From Lachnoclostridium phytofermentans (GTDB lineage: Bacteria; Bacillota; Clostridia; Lachnospirales; Lachnospiraceae): a stretch of 64,000 nucleotides of DNA. The notes below the pieces were generated by a model, which saw nothing but the letters and a program-made list of their open reading frames with translations, made no database searches and was not told the DNA's origin. Made by a program: the position numbers and the translations under genes. Positions 36,039-45,373 of the stretch are shown here, in pieces. The stretch covers positions 186,001 to 250,000 of the forward strand of contig NZ_JPOF01000008.1 in NCBI RefSeq assembly GCF_000733755.1. The letters are read 5' to 3'. Positions within the stretch are counted from its first letter, which is position 1. Every line of letters starts with the position of its first letter.

Positions 36039-38117
36039 ATGAATTATACGGATTATGGATTTAAACCAGAGTACTTAACAAAGAATAATCAGCCATGGTT
36101 TCCAATGATGGGAGAATTCCACTATAGTAGGTATCCGAAGAAACTATGGAGAGATGCACTATATAAGATGAAAGCTGGAGGCATTGAAATTGTATCAACT
36201 TATGCATTTTGGATTCATCATGAGGAGATGGAAGGAGAATACGATTTTACAGGAAGAAGGGACTTAAGAGAGTTTACCAAGACAGTAATGGATTGCGGTC
36301 TTACGATGTTTTTACGTATTGGGCCGTGGTGTCACGGTGAAGTTCGTAACGGAGGATTTCCGGATTGGCTGCTTCACAAAGGGTTTGAGGTTAGAACCAA
36401 TAACGAGGAGTATTTCCATGAAGTATTTAAATATTATACAAAATTATTGGAACAGGTAGAAGGATATTTACATAAAGATGGAGGCCCTATCATAGGCATA
36501 CAAATAGAAAATGAGTATGGACATGCAGGCGGTTTAACTGGAGAAGACGGGGAAACTCATATGCGACGGTTAAAAAAGATGGCAGAGGATATTGGTTTTA
36601 AGGTACCTTATTACACTGCAACTGGATGGGGTGGTGCAATGACAGGAGGTATGTTACCTGTTATGGGAGGTTATTGTGAAGCTCCATGGGATCAGCGCAT
36701 TACAGAGATAGAACCAAGCGGGAATTATATTTTTACTTATGAGAGAAACGATCATAATATAGGAAGTGATTATGGTTTTGGTACTGGAATTACATATGAT
36801 TTAACAAAATTTCCATTTTTAACTGCAGAGCTTGGTGGAGGTTTACAAGTAACGAAACATCGTCGTCCAATCGCCCATTCGAAAGATATCGGAGCGATGT
36901 CGATGGTGAAGCTTGGCTGTGGAGTAAATTTATTAGGGTATTATATGTATCATGGTGGCACTAATCCAAAGGGTAAATTCACAACGCTTCAGGAATCAAA
37001 AGAAACTGGCTATCCAAGTGATTTGCCACTGTACTCCTATGATTTTGCAGCGCCAATTCGTGAGTATGGACAAATATCGGAAACCTACAAGGAGATAAAG
37101 CTACTTGCCATGTTTATTCAGGATTTTGGAAGTGAGTTATGTAAGATGCCGGCGTTTATACCAATCGATAATCCAATTATCCCTTCTGATGTAACAAAGC
37201 TTCGTACTTCGGTAAGACACAATGGTACGAGCGGTTATGTTTTTGTGAATAATTATCAGAAAAATCAAACGATGGCTGAGCATACCGAGGTAAGATTAAC
37301 AGTAGAATTACCAAAGGAGACAATTCAGTTTCCTCTTATCACCGTTAAAAACAGAGATTATTTTTTCTATCCTTTTCATATGAAGATAGGGAAGGCAACC
37401 TTAGTCGCAGCCCTAGCAACGCCCCTATGCAAATTAGAAGGTGATAATACAACCTATGTTTTTTATGGAGACAGGGAACCACAATTTCAGATTGAGGGTG
37501 AGATTAAGGAGGACACGCTACTGTGGATTTCGAGAGAAGAGGCAAAGAATGCATGGAAAGTGCGACTAGATAGAGACTATCTTATTATTACAGACGGAAC
37601 AATTATGGAGCAAATGCCTGGGTATGAAGTACGTTATCAAAACAACTCGGATTTAAAGTCATATCCAGAGTTGAAAGTATGTCCAGATGGCTTTGAATTT
37701 GCTGGTATGGAGGGACGCTTTGCAAAATATATTCAAAGCGTGAAGCATTCGGAATGTACTGCTAAGATATCAAGCATAAAAGAAAAGAATAATCAAAAAA
37801 AGTATGAGATAAGCATTCAGTACACAAAAGAACCTTTAAAAGAATGCTACTTAATCCTTGATTTTGTTGGTGAAAGTCTTACTTATTCTATCAATGGTGA
37901 GCTTATTGGAGACTGGTTCTATACGGGACAGCCGTTTATATTGGAACTTACGAGATTTCATAATCCAAATAACATTTCTATTACAGTAGAGGCTTTGCAC
38001 AAGGGAGCTCCGATTTATCTAGAAGAATGGCCAGATTGGAAGGATGGTTATGCTTGTAATATAGATAATATTGATACCAAATCTATATTTTGCACTACAA
38101 TAAGTGAGAACCATTGA
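36039..38117 (+). CDS. beta-galactosidase, glycoside hydrolase family 35
   Basis: The start is ATG 36039 with GGAGGATG upstream. The 692-residue protein has no signal peptide. Its N-terminal TIM barrel carries MMGEFHYSRYPKKLW and STYAFWIHHEE, the acid/base Glu in GIQIENEYGHAGG and the nucleophile Glu in FLTAELGGG. A C-terminal region of beta-sandwich domains fills the last 300 residues. GH35 enzymes remove terminal beta-galactose. With the GH27 gene nearby it fits the breakdown of galactan or galactomannan fragments inside the cell. Confidence 0.9.
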   Translation: MNYTDYGFKPEYLTKNNQPWFPMMGEFHYSRYPKKLWRDALYKMKAGGIEIVSTYAFWIHHEEMEGEYDFTGRRDLREFTKTVMDCGLTMFLRIGPWCHGEVRNGGFPDWLLHKGFEVRTNNEEYFHEVFKYYTKLLEQVEGYLHKDGGPIIGIQIENEYGHAGGLTGEDGETHMRRLKKMAEDIGFKVPYYTATGWGGAMTGGMLPVMGGYCEAPWDQRITEIEPSGNYIFTYERNDHNIGSDYGFGTGITYDLTKFPFLTAELGGGLQVTKHRRPIAHSKDIGAMSMVKLGCGVNLLGYYMYHGGTNPKGKFTTLQESKETGYPSDLPLYSYDFAAPIREYGQISETYKEIKLLAMFIQDFGSELCKMPAFIPIDNPIIPSDVTKLRTSVRHNGTSGYVFVNNYQKNQTMAEHTEVRLTVELPKETIQFPLITVKNRDYFFYPFHMKIGKATLVAALATPLCKLEGDNTTYVFYGDREPQFQIEGEIKEDTLLWISREEAKNAWKVRLDRDYLIITDGTIMEQMPGYEVRYQNNSDLKSYPELKVCPDGFEFAGMEGRFAKYIQSVKHSECTAKISSIKEKNNQKKYEISIQYTKEPLKECYLILDFVGESLTYSINGELIGDWFYTGQPFILELTRFHNPNNISITVEALHKGAPIYLEEWPDWKDGYACNIDNIDTKSIFCTTISENH

Positions 38118-38174
38118 TAGGATGAGGTCATATAATAGGAATGACAAATTTCTAATATAGGTTAGCGGGAAAAC

Positions 38175-38639
38175 ATGGCAAACGAAGCTAAGAATTTATT
38201 ACGAAATCCAGAATGGGCACCAGGGAAGAGTGGTGGACCAGAATTTTTTTCTGGAGATGGGCCAATTACCTATGATAATTTCGAATTAAATGGTTTTCGC
38301 ACTTGTAGTATCACTATGGGAGATGGAAATACAGCAGAGGATGGTTATGACCTATTCTTTGATGTCAGTGGTAAGAAGTTTCTTATGGTAGGGTTGACAA
38401 TGAGAGCAATTGAAATAACGGAGTTTGAGTTTCTAGTTGAATTTTTTACTAGTGAAAAAATAAGTGTCAGTGAACTAAGGAAGAACTTGACTGTTGAGGT
38501 ACAGCCGGAATGGAGTAATGTATATACATTTTTTGAGATTCCAAATAATACTGTGTATGGAACATTTCGTTGGTACTTTTATAACAAGGTAACAGCATGT
38601 ACCTACTGCGCACCTGCAGCATATGCGATTAACGAATAA
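38175..38639 (+). CDS. uncharacterised 154-residue protein
   Basis: The ATG at 38175 has only a weak site. The product is soluble, without a signal peptide, rich in aromatic residues and beta-strand patterns (FEFLVEFFT, VYTFFEIPNNTVYGTFRWYFYN). It looks like a small beta-sandwich. No family was recognised. It follows the GH35 gene by 57 bases and may be cotranscribed with it; a carbohydrate-binding role is possible but unsupported. Confidence 0.5.
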   Translation: MANEAKNLLRNPEWAPGKSGGPEFFSGDGPITYDNFELNGFRTCSITMGDGNTAEDGYDLFFDVSGKKFLMVGLTMRAIEITEFEFLVEFFTSEKISVSELRKNLTVEVQPEWSNVYTFFEIPNNTVYGTFRWYFYNKVTACTYCAPAAYAINE

Positions 38640-38657
38640 TTTAAAAAACATACTAGA

Positions 38658-38722
38658 AGCAGAGATGAATAAATCTGATTTTGAAGGATTATTCCTTACA
38701 ATAAAGGTTATTTATCTCTGCT
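38658..38722 (+). terminator. terminator hairpin
   Basis: AGCAGAGATGAATAA pairs with TTATTTATCTCTGCT (15 bp, one G-U pair) around a 35-base loop, followed by a short T-rich stretch. It closes the GH35 transcript and faces a convergent gene. Confidence 0.65.
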
Positions 38723-38751
38723 ATTTCTTGTGATAAAACTAAGAATGCTAA

Positions 38752-39111
38752 TTATAGCATATAACAGCGTCCCGTTATATGATTTGACGAAACTTCTAGG
38801 AGAGAATTTTCATGAATAGGAGGGCATATTGTTACTGTACCATTTACTAGAATACTAAAAAAATAGTTTTCTCTTAAGAGCTCAAATTCCAAACATACCT
38901 TCTGATTATGTTCCATACAGTGCATCTTTTTTCCGTTACGAGAACTAAATAGTGTAAAGAATAGATAATTACCTTTTGGTTCATAAGAAAAATACATAGG
39001 AACGATATAGGGTTGATTGTTTTCTACTACCCCCAGATGGCACCATTTTGTATGTTTTAGTATGGATAGAATTTCTTTCATGGTAAGTTCGCAGTATTCT
39101 TGATTTACCAT
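38752..39111 (-). CDS. pyridoxamine 5'-phosphate oxidase-family flavin-binding protein
   Basis: GAGG precedes the start. The 119-residue protein matches the split-barrel FMN-binding PPOX group: an N-terminal helix (MKEILSILKHTKWCHLGVV), YIVPMYFSYEP, then FFTLFSSRNGKKMHCMEHN and VCLEFELL. Family members of this type (NimA-like) are usually 140-160 residues, so this one is somewhat short at the C-terminus. The substrate is unknown. Confidence 0.75.
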   Translation of the reverse strand: MVNQEYCELTMKEILSILKHTKWCHLGVVENNQPYIVPMYFSYEPKGNYLFFTLFSSRNGKKMHCMEHNQKVCLEFELLRENYFFSILVNGTVTICPPIHENSLLEVSSNHITGRCYML

Positions 39112-39308
39112 ATAGAACCTCTAATACTTATTTAATATATAATCTATGCGTGATGTTGAAATTTGTATGTAATACTAGGTTAAAAGTTTAAAATAAATGC
39201 TTGTATTTGGACGTTCTTTGAAAAATATGATGATTTAAGGTAGAATGAATAACACTTTTATACTTTTAGAATAAGATATATTGTATTTATCCTTTCAAGG
39301 AGTAAGTT

Positions 39309-40406
39309 ATGTATAATCGAAGTAACAGATGCCAAACGAGTTGTAATACTAAAAATAATGCGTTGGGTAGCAGTACTGGGCGTTCTATGTACAATCATAC
39401 TATGATGAATCCAACTTCTGGGGCATGTAACACTATGCGTCATGAATGCGGTCACAAAAAAGAGATGGAATACGACTGTAAGAAGGAAATGGATTATGGT
39501 TGTAAGAAAGAGATGGATTGTGGTTGTAAGAGAGAAATGGATCATGGTTGCATGAAAGAAATGGATCGTGGTTGTATGAAGGAAATGGATCATGGTTGCA
39601 TGAAAGAAATGGATCGTGGTTGTATGAAGGAAATGGATCATGGCTGCAAGAAAGAGATGGAATGTGGCTGTATGAAAGAAATGGATCATGGCTGCAAGAA
39701 AGAGATGGAATGTGGCTGTATGAAAGAAATGGATCATGGCTGCAAGAAAGAGATGGAATGTGGCTGTATGAAAGAAATGGATCATGGCTGCAGAAGAGAA
39801 ATGGATTATGGTTGTATGAAAGAAATGGATCATGGTTGTAAAAAAGAAATGGAATGTGGCTGCAAGAAAGAAATGGAATGTGGCTGTATGAAAGAATTGA
39901 GTTGTGATAAGGAAGTTCAGTGCGATTGTGAGATGAATCGTGGATGTAATATGAATATGAACTATGGTTGTGAAGAAAGTAGTTGCTGTTCTCCACGTAT
40001 GTCCCATGAAGAGTTTTATTGCTTATTGCATCAACTTTTACAGTATGAGGAAGGAGCAGATGCAGAGTTTTGCAAAGCGAAAAAAGACTTACAGGAAGTG
40101 TTAGGACATCTCCAATATGGAATTGGGTGCAATACTAAAATTGCTGAACTATATTGCATGATAAATGAATGGTTGGATTGTTATGAAGAACAAAATAGTT
40201 GTGAATGCAATTGTAACGATAGTTGTAGAAATATGAGATGTGAACTGCATGAGATGGTGGAAACGATTCATAATATGCAGAAGGAAAGTTGTTCTCATGC
40301 ATATGCTGCATGTCAATGCTTAATGGAAGCTAAGAAATTAACAGATTGTATGTTAGAATTTAGAGAAAAAGTAATGAGAAATTGTTATCCTAGACAATGT
40401 AAATAA
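39309..40406 (+). CDS. Cys-rich protein with 18 octapeptide repeats, coat-like
   Basis: AAGGAG precedes ATG 39309. Residues about 49-195 are 18 consecutive units of eight residues, consensus KEMDHGCM/K, that is one Cys, two acidic and one or two basic residues per unit. The last 150 residues are non-repetitive and also Cys-rich (MSHEEFYCLLHQLLQYEE). Unit variants alternate (DHGC with DRGC, then DHGC with ECGC), showing that pairs of units were duplicated together. No signal peptide. A structural spore-coat or metal-binding role is inferred from composition. Confidence 0.6.
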   Translation: MYNRSNRCQTSCNTKNNALGSSTGRSMYNHTMMNPTSGACNTMRHECGHKKEMEYDCKKEMDYGCKKEMDCGCKREMDHGCMKEMDRGCMKEMDHGCMKEMDRGCMKEMDHGCKKEMECGCMKEMDHGCKKEMECGCMKEMDHGCKKEMECGCMKEMDHGCRREMDYGCMKEMDHGCKKEMECGCKKEMECGCMKELSCDKEVQCDCEMNRGCNMNMNYGCEESSCCSPRMSHEEFYCLLHQLLQYEEGADAEFCKAKKDLQEVLGHLQYGIGCNTKIAELYCMINEWLDCYEEQNSCECNCNDSCRNMRCELHEMVETIHNMQKESCSHAYAACQCLMEAKKLTDCMLEFREKVMRNCYPRQCK

Positions 40407-40438
40407 TTTAATTAAATATAAAATTTATTAAATATATC

Positions 40439-40475
40439 ATGCTGTCATTTTGTAAAAAAGTGACAGCATATTTTA
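40439..40475 (+). terminator. terminator hairpin
   Basis: ATGCTGTCA pairs with TGACAGCAT (9 bp) and is followed by ATTTTAT. It lies about 35 bases after the repeat-protein stop codon. Confidence 0.75.
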
Positions 40476-40615
40476 TGATGGTTACGTTATACTATACTTA
40501 GTGTGATTAAAGCACGCAAATTAGGATGAAATATCCTATATGAGTTTTTGAGTGTTGCTCGAAACATTAAAGTCTAATCAAATTTGATTTTTAAAAGAAA
40601 GAGAGGAAGAGGAAT

Positions 40616-40786
40616 ATGATGAAGAATGAAAGTATCGGTTGTACTATTAACAACTGTAAATTCCATGCTCAGACTGAGAACTACTGTACTCTTGACCAAA
40701 TAATGGTAGGTACTCATGAAGAAAATCCTACAAAGAAAGAATGCACAGACTGTGATTCTTTCGAATGCAAGGCTGGATGCCAATAA
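40616..40786 (+). CDS. DUF1540 small Cys-rich protein
   Basis: This 56-codon gene starts at ATG 40616 (or the adjacent ATG 40619) after GAGGAAGAGG. The product shows the DUF1540 pattern: IGCTINNCKFHAQTENYC, TLDQIMVG, then a second Cys group (ECTDCDSFECKAGC). DUF1540 proteins are common in clostridia, probably bind metal through the Cys pairs, and have no established function. A strong terminator follows. Confidence 0.85.
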   Translation: MMKNESIGCTINNCKFHAQTENYCTLDQIMVGTHEENPTKKECTDCDSFECKAGCQ

Positions 40787-40816
40787 TGTAATTAGGTACG
40801 AATAAAAACGTAACCT

Positions 40817-40868
40817 AAAAAGAACAACTCGAGCTATATTTTATTAGCAAATTCGAGTTGTTCTTTTT
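40817..40868. terminator. bidirectional terminator
   Basis: A perfect 16-bp stem (AAAAAGAACAACTCGA with its complement) bears A- and T-runs on both sides. It lies between the DUF1540 gene and a convergent gene. Confidence 0.85.
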
Positions 40869-40891
40869 AAGTAATAAGTAAGACAGAGAAC

Positions 40892-41614
40892 CTATTTCTT
40901 ATTTTCTTGAAGGTTTATTGTTTCTTCCGTTACAGAAGTATAAAAATCATTTAATTTCTCATCAGCTTTTAAAGCAGCGATGAATTTATCATCCACTGAC
41001 TTAATCAATTCTTGGACTTCTTCATGTTCATTTACGGTATTAAAGTATTCTGCAGTTTTTGGGTATAGCTTATCGAAGTATAGTTTTGGTTCACCATCGA
41101 TATATTTGATGAAAAATCGATCAATCGAAGGAGCACAGGTTTCAATCGAGTTAATATGTAGATCATATTCTACATAGGCTACTAAATCAATTGCTTCATT
41201 TCCCTTTGCAACATGAACTACAATATTATCATAAGACTCGATGTACTCAACTTTACGTGCAGTTACATTAATATCCATGGAATCAGCGTCCACAGTGATA
41301 GAGTCATAGAGTTTTTTATCTACTTTAAGCTGAGATTTATAGTATTTTTTGATTAACTCATTAATTTCTTTATCTGTATTGATGGTTAAGAAGGTGTTTC
41401 CTTCTGGAATCTGTGTTGGTTCTTGCTCCACATAACTATCGATTGCTAAGTTCTCTTGTGACCGGCTCTCAGCAATGTCTGTGCTTGCTTCTTTTAATTG
41501 ATTTTCTAGATCCTTCTTAGGAGTTTTTGGCAACTGCATTGCAGTTGTTACTGTGACTATCGTCGTTAATGCTAATGCAGCCAGTGCAATGTATAATTTT
41601 TTGTTATTCTTCAT
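40892..41614 (-). CDS. uncharacterised exported protein
   Basis: AAAGGAG precedes the start. The 240-residue protein has one N-terminal hydrophobic segment (LYIALAALALTTIVTVTTAM) without a lipobox Cys, so it is secreted or anchored. A Glu/Ser-rich spacer is followed by an acidic alpha/beta domain (about 75-235). No family was recognised. It is transcribed alone. Confidence 0.55.
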   Translation of the reverse strand: MKNNKKLYIALAALALTTIVTVTTAMQLPKTPKKDLENQLKEASTDIAESRSQENLAIDSYVEQEPTQIPEGNTFLTINTDKEINELIKKYYKSQLKVDKKLYDSITVDADSMDINVTARKVEYIESYDNIVVHVAKGNEAIDLVAYVEYDLHINSIETCAPSIDRFFIKYIDGEPKLYFDKLYPKTAEYFNTVNEHEEVQELIKSVDDKFIAALKADEKLNDFYTSVTEETINLQENKK

Positions 41615-41666
41615 GGATATCTCCTTTTATTGTACTTTGAAATACGAATGTCGCTAAACGTAGCTT

Positions 41667-41707
41667 AATCTCACGATTCCGAAAGGATTGGAATCGTGAG
41701 ATTTTTT
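41667..41707 (+). terminator. strong hairpin with T-run on the + strand
   Basis: AATCTCACGATTCC pairs perfectly with GGAATCGTGAGATT and is followed by TTTTT. Both flanking genes run on the minus strand, so the T-run faces the unexpected way. It may still stop or pause transcription from the cell-wall hydrolase gene, or end an unseen + strand transcript. Confidence 0.55.
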
Positions 41708-41760
41708 AAATGTAAGTTCGTAAGAAATGGGGAATTTATTAGTGCTGTTCTCACATTACT

Positions 41761-43041
41761 TTAGTTAATAATCCTTCTCGCATAGAGAGGAGTTCTGTAG
41801 TTCCAACGGTTTGTCTTAATTCCGTCCTTATAGTTACTTGCATGCACTACACGGCCATCTCCAGTGTAGAGTGCAACGTGATTAACACGGCCACTTCTAT
41901 CGCCATAAAATAGTAAATCTCCTGCTTGCAAATTACTATAGCTTGGTGTAATAGAACGACCGGCACCTCTAGCCTGTTCACGGGACGTTCTTGGAATACT
42001 ATAACCAAAATTTTTATAGACCGCTAATACAAAACCAGAACAGTCAGCTCCATTGGTAAGGCTTGTTCCACCCCAACGATATGGATTCCCAACAAACTGA
42101 AGAGCGAAGCTTGCAATTTTATTACCTAGGCTTGTATTTTGGGAAGAGCCTGAATTGGTAGAACCTGAACTTCCTGAGTTTGAGGAATTAGAGGAACTGT
42201 TTGAATTAGAGGAGCTGTTTGAGTTAGAAGAGCTGCTTGAACCTGAAGATGAATTTCCAGAAGAATAGCTTGGGCGTTGTGTTTGTGCAAGTGCCTCTTT
42301 TCTAGCAGCTTCTTCTGCAGCTATTTTCGCTTCCTCTTCTTCTTTGCTGATAGCCTTTTTATACTGGTAGGTGACATCAACATAGTCCTTGTGCACAAAA
42401 CCAGTTTCTTTCACTCCATTATTCTCACTTAAGAGAATTTCAAACCAATCATCATATTCCTTTACAATTTCTTTTTGCTCATGCTGTCCAATTTGTACTT
42501 TTATCTTTGCATCTGTACTCATGCGTTCGCGTACATTTAATGTCACACAAGTAGCTTTTATCTTCTTTGTAATTGTTTCTTTCTCAAATTTAGCCGCCCC
42601 TTTGTCATCATAAACGAGATAATCATTTAAGACGTATCCTACCACGGTACCAGATTTGATTTTTGTCCAGTTTTGTCCTTTTACTAACACTTGAGCCATT
42701 GCTCCACGGTGTAGTTTCCCTACAATATCAGAATCAGTATTCCAGCTGCTTCGTATGTTTACATAGTCTTCCGTATTAGAAAATGCGAGACCATCATATG
42801 GAGAAACACGATCTAATGCTTCTAGACGTTCTCCATCAACAAGAATCGGAGTTGTTATGTTTGATATGGATATTCCGGATTCTGATAATCGTTCCTTGTA
42901 ATAGCTTTCCACAGCATGCCCCATTCCTCCGACAGATGTTTCATCTGTTAATGCAGCATCTGCTTTTACTATACTTAAGTTCATTCCTGCTACGAAAATA
43001 GATGTTGTCATAGCAATCCTTAGTGCTCCGGTTAATTTCAT
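41761..43041 (-). CDS. secreted SH3-domain NlpC/P60 cell-wall endopeptidase
   Basis: The start is the ATG at 43041 with GGAGGT upstream. The 426-residue protein has a signal peptide and two bacterial SH3 domains (LAFSNTEDYVNIRSSWNTD and CVTLNVRERMSTD). A Glu/Ala-rich helix, a Ser/Asn/Gly-rich linker and a C-terminal NlpC/P60 domain follow. The catalytic Cys lies in NGADCSGFVLAVY, the first His in GRVNHVALYTGDG and the third polar residue in VHASNY. It cuts peptidoglycan stem peptides during growth or spore processes. Confidence 0.9.
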   Translation of the reverse strand: MKLTGALRIAMTTSIFVAGMNLSIVKADAALTDETSVGGMGHAVESYYKERLSESGISISNITTPILVDGERLEALDRVSPYDGLAFSNTEDYVNIRSSWNTDSDIVGKLHRGAMAQVLVKGQNWTKIKSGTVVGYVLNDYLVYDDKGAAKFEKETITKKIKATCVTLNVRERMSTDAKIKVQIGQHEQKEIVKEYDDWFEILLSENNGVKETGFVHKDYVDVTYQYKKAISKEEEEAKIAAEEAARKEALAQTQRPSYSSGNSSSGSSSSSNSNSSSNSNSSSNSSNSGSSGSTNSGSSQNTSLGNKIASFALQFVGNPYRWGGTSLTNGADCSGFVLAVYKNFGYSIPRTSREQARGAGRSITPSYSNLQAGDLLFYGDRSGRVNHVALYTGDGRVVHASNYKDGIKTNRWNYRTPLYARRIIN

Positions 43042-43196
43042 AAGTACCTCCAAAAATATTGCATTTGTTAAATAAATGTTACATAATTGTTACATCTTAT
43101 AATACCTATGCTTGTTCCAAAAATCAACAGGTATTAATTTCTAAGGATGGTATAGATAGTTAATACCTATGTTTTACTGGTATTATTAATAAACGT

Positions 43197-43240
43197 AAAA
43201 AAAACGTTCTGTGCACTAAGTGAAGTGTCCAAAACGTTTT
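43197..43240 (-). terminator. terminator of the NERD-like gene
   Basis: AAAACGTT and AACGTTTT form the stem, with a run of T on the minus-strand side. It lies about 100 bases after the stop of the minus-strand gene ending at 43337. Confidence 0.6.
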
Positions 43241-43336
43241 TATAAACAAATCCGATATAAAACTTAACAGTTATTACATATTTATGACAACTGGAAATCA
43301 TAAAGTAATTAATGTAGACTAGAAATTTTAAAGTAA

Positions 43337-45181
43337 TTAATGTGAATTAGGAATCCTAAAACAGCAACTCAAGGAGTTCTTAAAGTTACAAATCTGAGAT
43401 TGTAACTGTTTTGTAGAGTGATAAAGTGCTATCTTTTGGTTAAAGTTATCGTCTAGATCTTTGAAGAGAAGTTCCCTATAATTCGGAATTGGATCAGTGC
43501 TTTGTGATACTTTAGAATCCACTAGGAAAGAGTAGCAGGAAGATAGGAAATCCTCACTAAGTTTACTATGGTAGGAGCGTATGGTTGGAATGATTTCATT
43601 CATCCCTAGGTACAATCTTTGAGAGAAATTCTCTAAATGTATCCCAGTTTGGCTTGTTACAAATAAATCAATAATAGGAATTGAGTTGCTTTTCATATTA
43701 TCTTCCATATATTGCTCCAACTGTAAGATTCTCTCATTATGTAGCCCGAGGAAAGAGTCATCAAAAGGTAAAAAGGCTGGCATGGAGATATCGTATATAT
43801 TATGTATCCATAAGCTACCATCTTTTTCTATTAGAAGACTGGTTCCATCAGGAATTTTAAAACTACATTGTTCGATGTAAAAAATCCCTTGCTTTGATAG
43901 AATGATATGATCAAACAGCACTACTTTTCCATTTAGATTTAATCGTATCTGTGGTAGATGCTTTATTTTATTGCCAAATAAGGAAAGTATTTGACTCATT
44001 CTATCATTGTCTTCTATTTTCTGTTGTAGTATTTCACAGTCATGATAAAGTTGGTCAATGCGATGTTTGATAAGTTTTCGGTTATCGCAAAGTTTTTTTA
44101 GCGGAAGATTGAATTCTGTTTCATAGCGTTGTGATAATTCGAAGAACGTCTTACTTTCTATTTTACATTGCGTATAAAGTGATTGGATACTTTCGTAGTG
44201 TTCCACCGTTTCGGAAAGTAATTCCGATTCAAGATGCCCCTCGATAGCACTGTGTTCATCTTTCCACCTGGTTAGCTTGTCTTTTATATAAGCATAATAA
44301 ATAAGACTCTCCTCTTGTGTTAAAAATAACGTTTGATTGTTTGAGGTTAATTTCTCAGAGAGCGCATGAAGAAGTGATTGATCAGTTCCATAAGAGTTTA
44401 ATTCTTGGAAAATTTCTTCTGCGTCCTTTGTAACTTTAGGTTCTGTAGAAATTGCAAGTAAGTTTTGTGAAACTATATCTTGATCTTCCGCGGGCATATG
44501 AAAAAAATCATGTGATAAAAAATACCCGCTTTCTAATTTATGTATGAATTGAATGGTTGGAAGGATATCTTTCTTTTCATAAAAGTCCTTGTAGTTTGCC
44601 ATTCTTAACTTGTTTAGAATAATAGCAATGATGTGCAAAAGCACACGTAAAAGTAGTAGTACTACCGTGGTGCATAGAAAGAATGTCAGGAAGAGAATAG
44701 GGACTCTTCCCGTGGTGATTTTATTTAATAGGTTTGTAACACCGAATAGTCTATCTTCAAACATACTTGGATTATTGAAAAAACTAAGGTAGAGAATAGT
44801 TTTAACAATAAGAGAGATAGCCTCTGGAATTAAGTGTATTCCCTTAATAATCTGTTGAAACCGTAGATGCCATAGTTTATAGACTAGATTACATTTGATA
44901 AGTGAATACGGCAGTAAATAAGATAAGGTGATACCATAAGTTAAAGTTATGCTGGTATTTAAATGGTAACGATTGGTTATCAGTGTATAGAGTAAAATAG
45001 TTGGGACGACACTGAGAAGATAAATAATTATTGTGGAAATAGTATAATATAATATTTTTCTTGAGTTTTGTACCATTGTCTCATAAGTAGTTTTCTCTTT
45101 CGAATGATAACAGGAAAAACACAATCCCTGTGATTGTACGATATGGTTTTTATGGCATTTATTGCAAATAGTATCCGTCAT
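43337..45181 (-). CDS. zinc-ribbon membrane protein with NERD-like domain
   Basis: The start is the ATG at 45181 behind GGGAGGGG. The 614-residue protein begins with a four-Cys zinc ribbon (CNKCHK then CFSCY). Four membrane helices follow (about residues 40-195), then a long helical, partly coiled-coil region. It ends with a domain like NERD (nuclease-related): VVLFDHIILSKQGIFYIEQ, where the family has a conserved Asp-His and Glu-x-Lys. The Lys of the nuclease core appears replaced (EQCSFK). Function unknown; DNA or RNA processing at the membrane is only a suggestion. Confidence 0.5.
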   Translation of the reverse strand: MTDTICNKCHKNHIVQSQGLCFSCYHSKEKTTYETMVQNSRKILYYTISTIIIYLLSVVPTILLYTLITNRYHLNTSITLTYGITLSYLLPYSLIKCNLVYKLWHLRFQQIIKGIHLIPEAISLIVKTILYLSFFNNPSMFEDRLFGVTNLLNKITTGRVPILFLTFFLCTTVVLLLLRVLLHIIAIILNKLRMANYKDFYEKKDILPTIQFIHKLESGYFLSHDFFHMPAEDQDIVSQNLLAISTEPKVTKDAEEIFQELNSYGTDQSLLHALSEKLTSNNQTLFLTQEESLIYYAYIKDKLTRWKDEHSAIEGHLESELLSETVEHYESIQSLYTQCKIESKTFFELSQRYETEFNLPLKKLCDNRKLIKHRIDQLYHDCEILQQKIEDNDRMSQILSLFGNKIKHLPQIRLNLNGKVVLFDHIILSKQGIFYIEQCSFKIPDGTSLLIEKDGSLWIHNIYDISMPAFLPFDDSFLGLHNERILQLEQYMEDNMKSNSIPIIDLFVTSQTGIHLENFSQRLYLGMNEIIPTIRSYHSKLSEDFLSSCYSFLVDSKVSQSTDPIPNYRELLFKDLDDNFNQKIALYHSTKQLQSQICNFKNSLSCCFRIPNSH

Positions 45182-45373
45182 ATTAACCCCCTCCCCGAAA
45201 AACAACATAGACAAACAAGGTTAGATTCTGTATAGTTAGTTATACTAAATCTATTATACAATAGGAAAAAAGCTATGTCATGTAAAATATTACTAATTTT
45301 ATAAGGAGAAAGTAAAAGAATTCTCGTTATCATAGTTATTATAATTATCATTGTAGAAAGGAAAAGCTTTTAT

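Noticed and set aside
39258-40007. Long antisense open frames (249 and 187 codons) opposite the octapeptide-repeat gene
   Set aside because: They are low-complexity mirrors of the repeat (His/Phe/Thr or Ser/His/Asn runs), without a ribosome-binding site. The + frame has a strong start site and a non-repetitive conserved-looking C-terminal domain.
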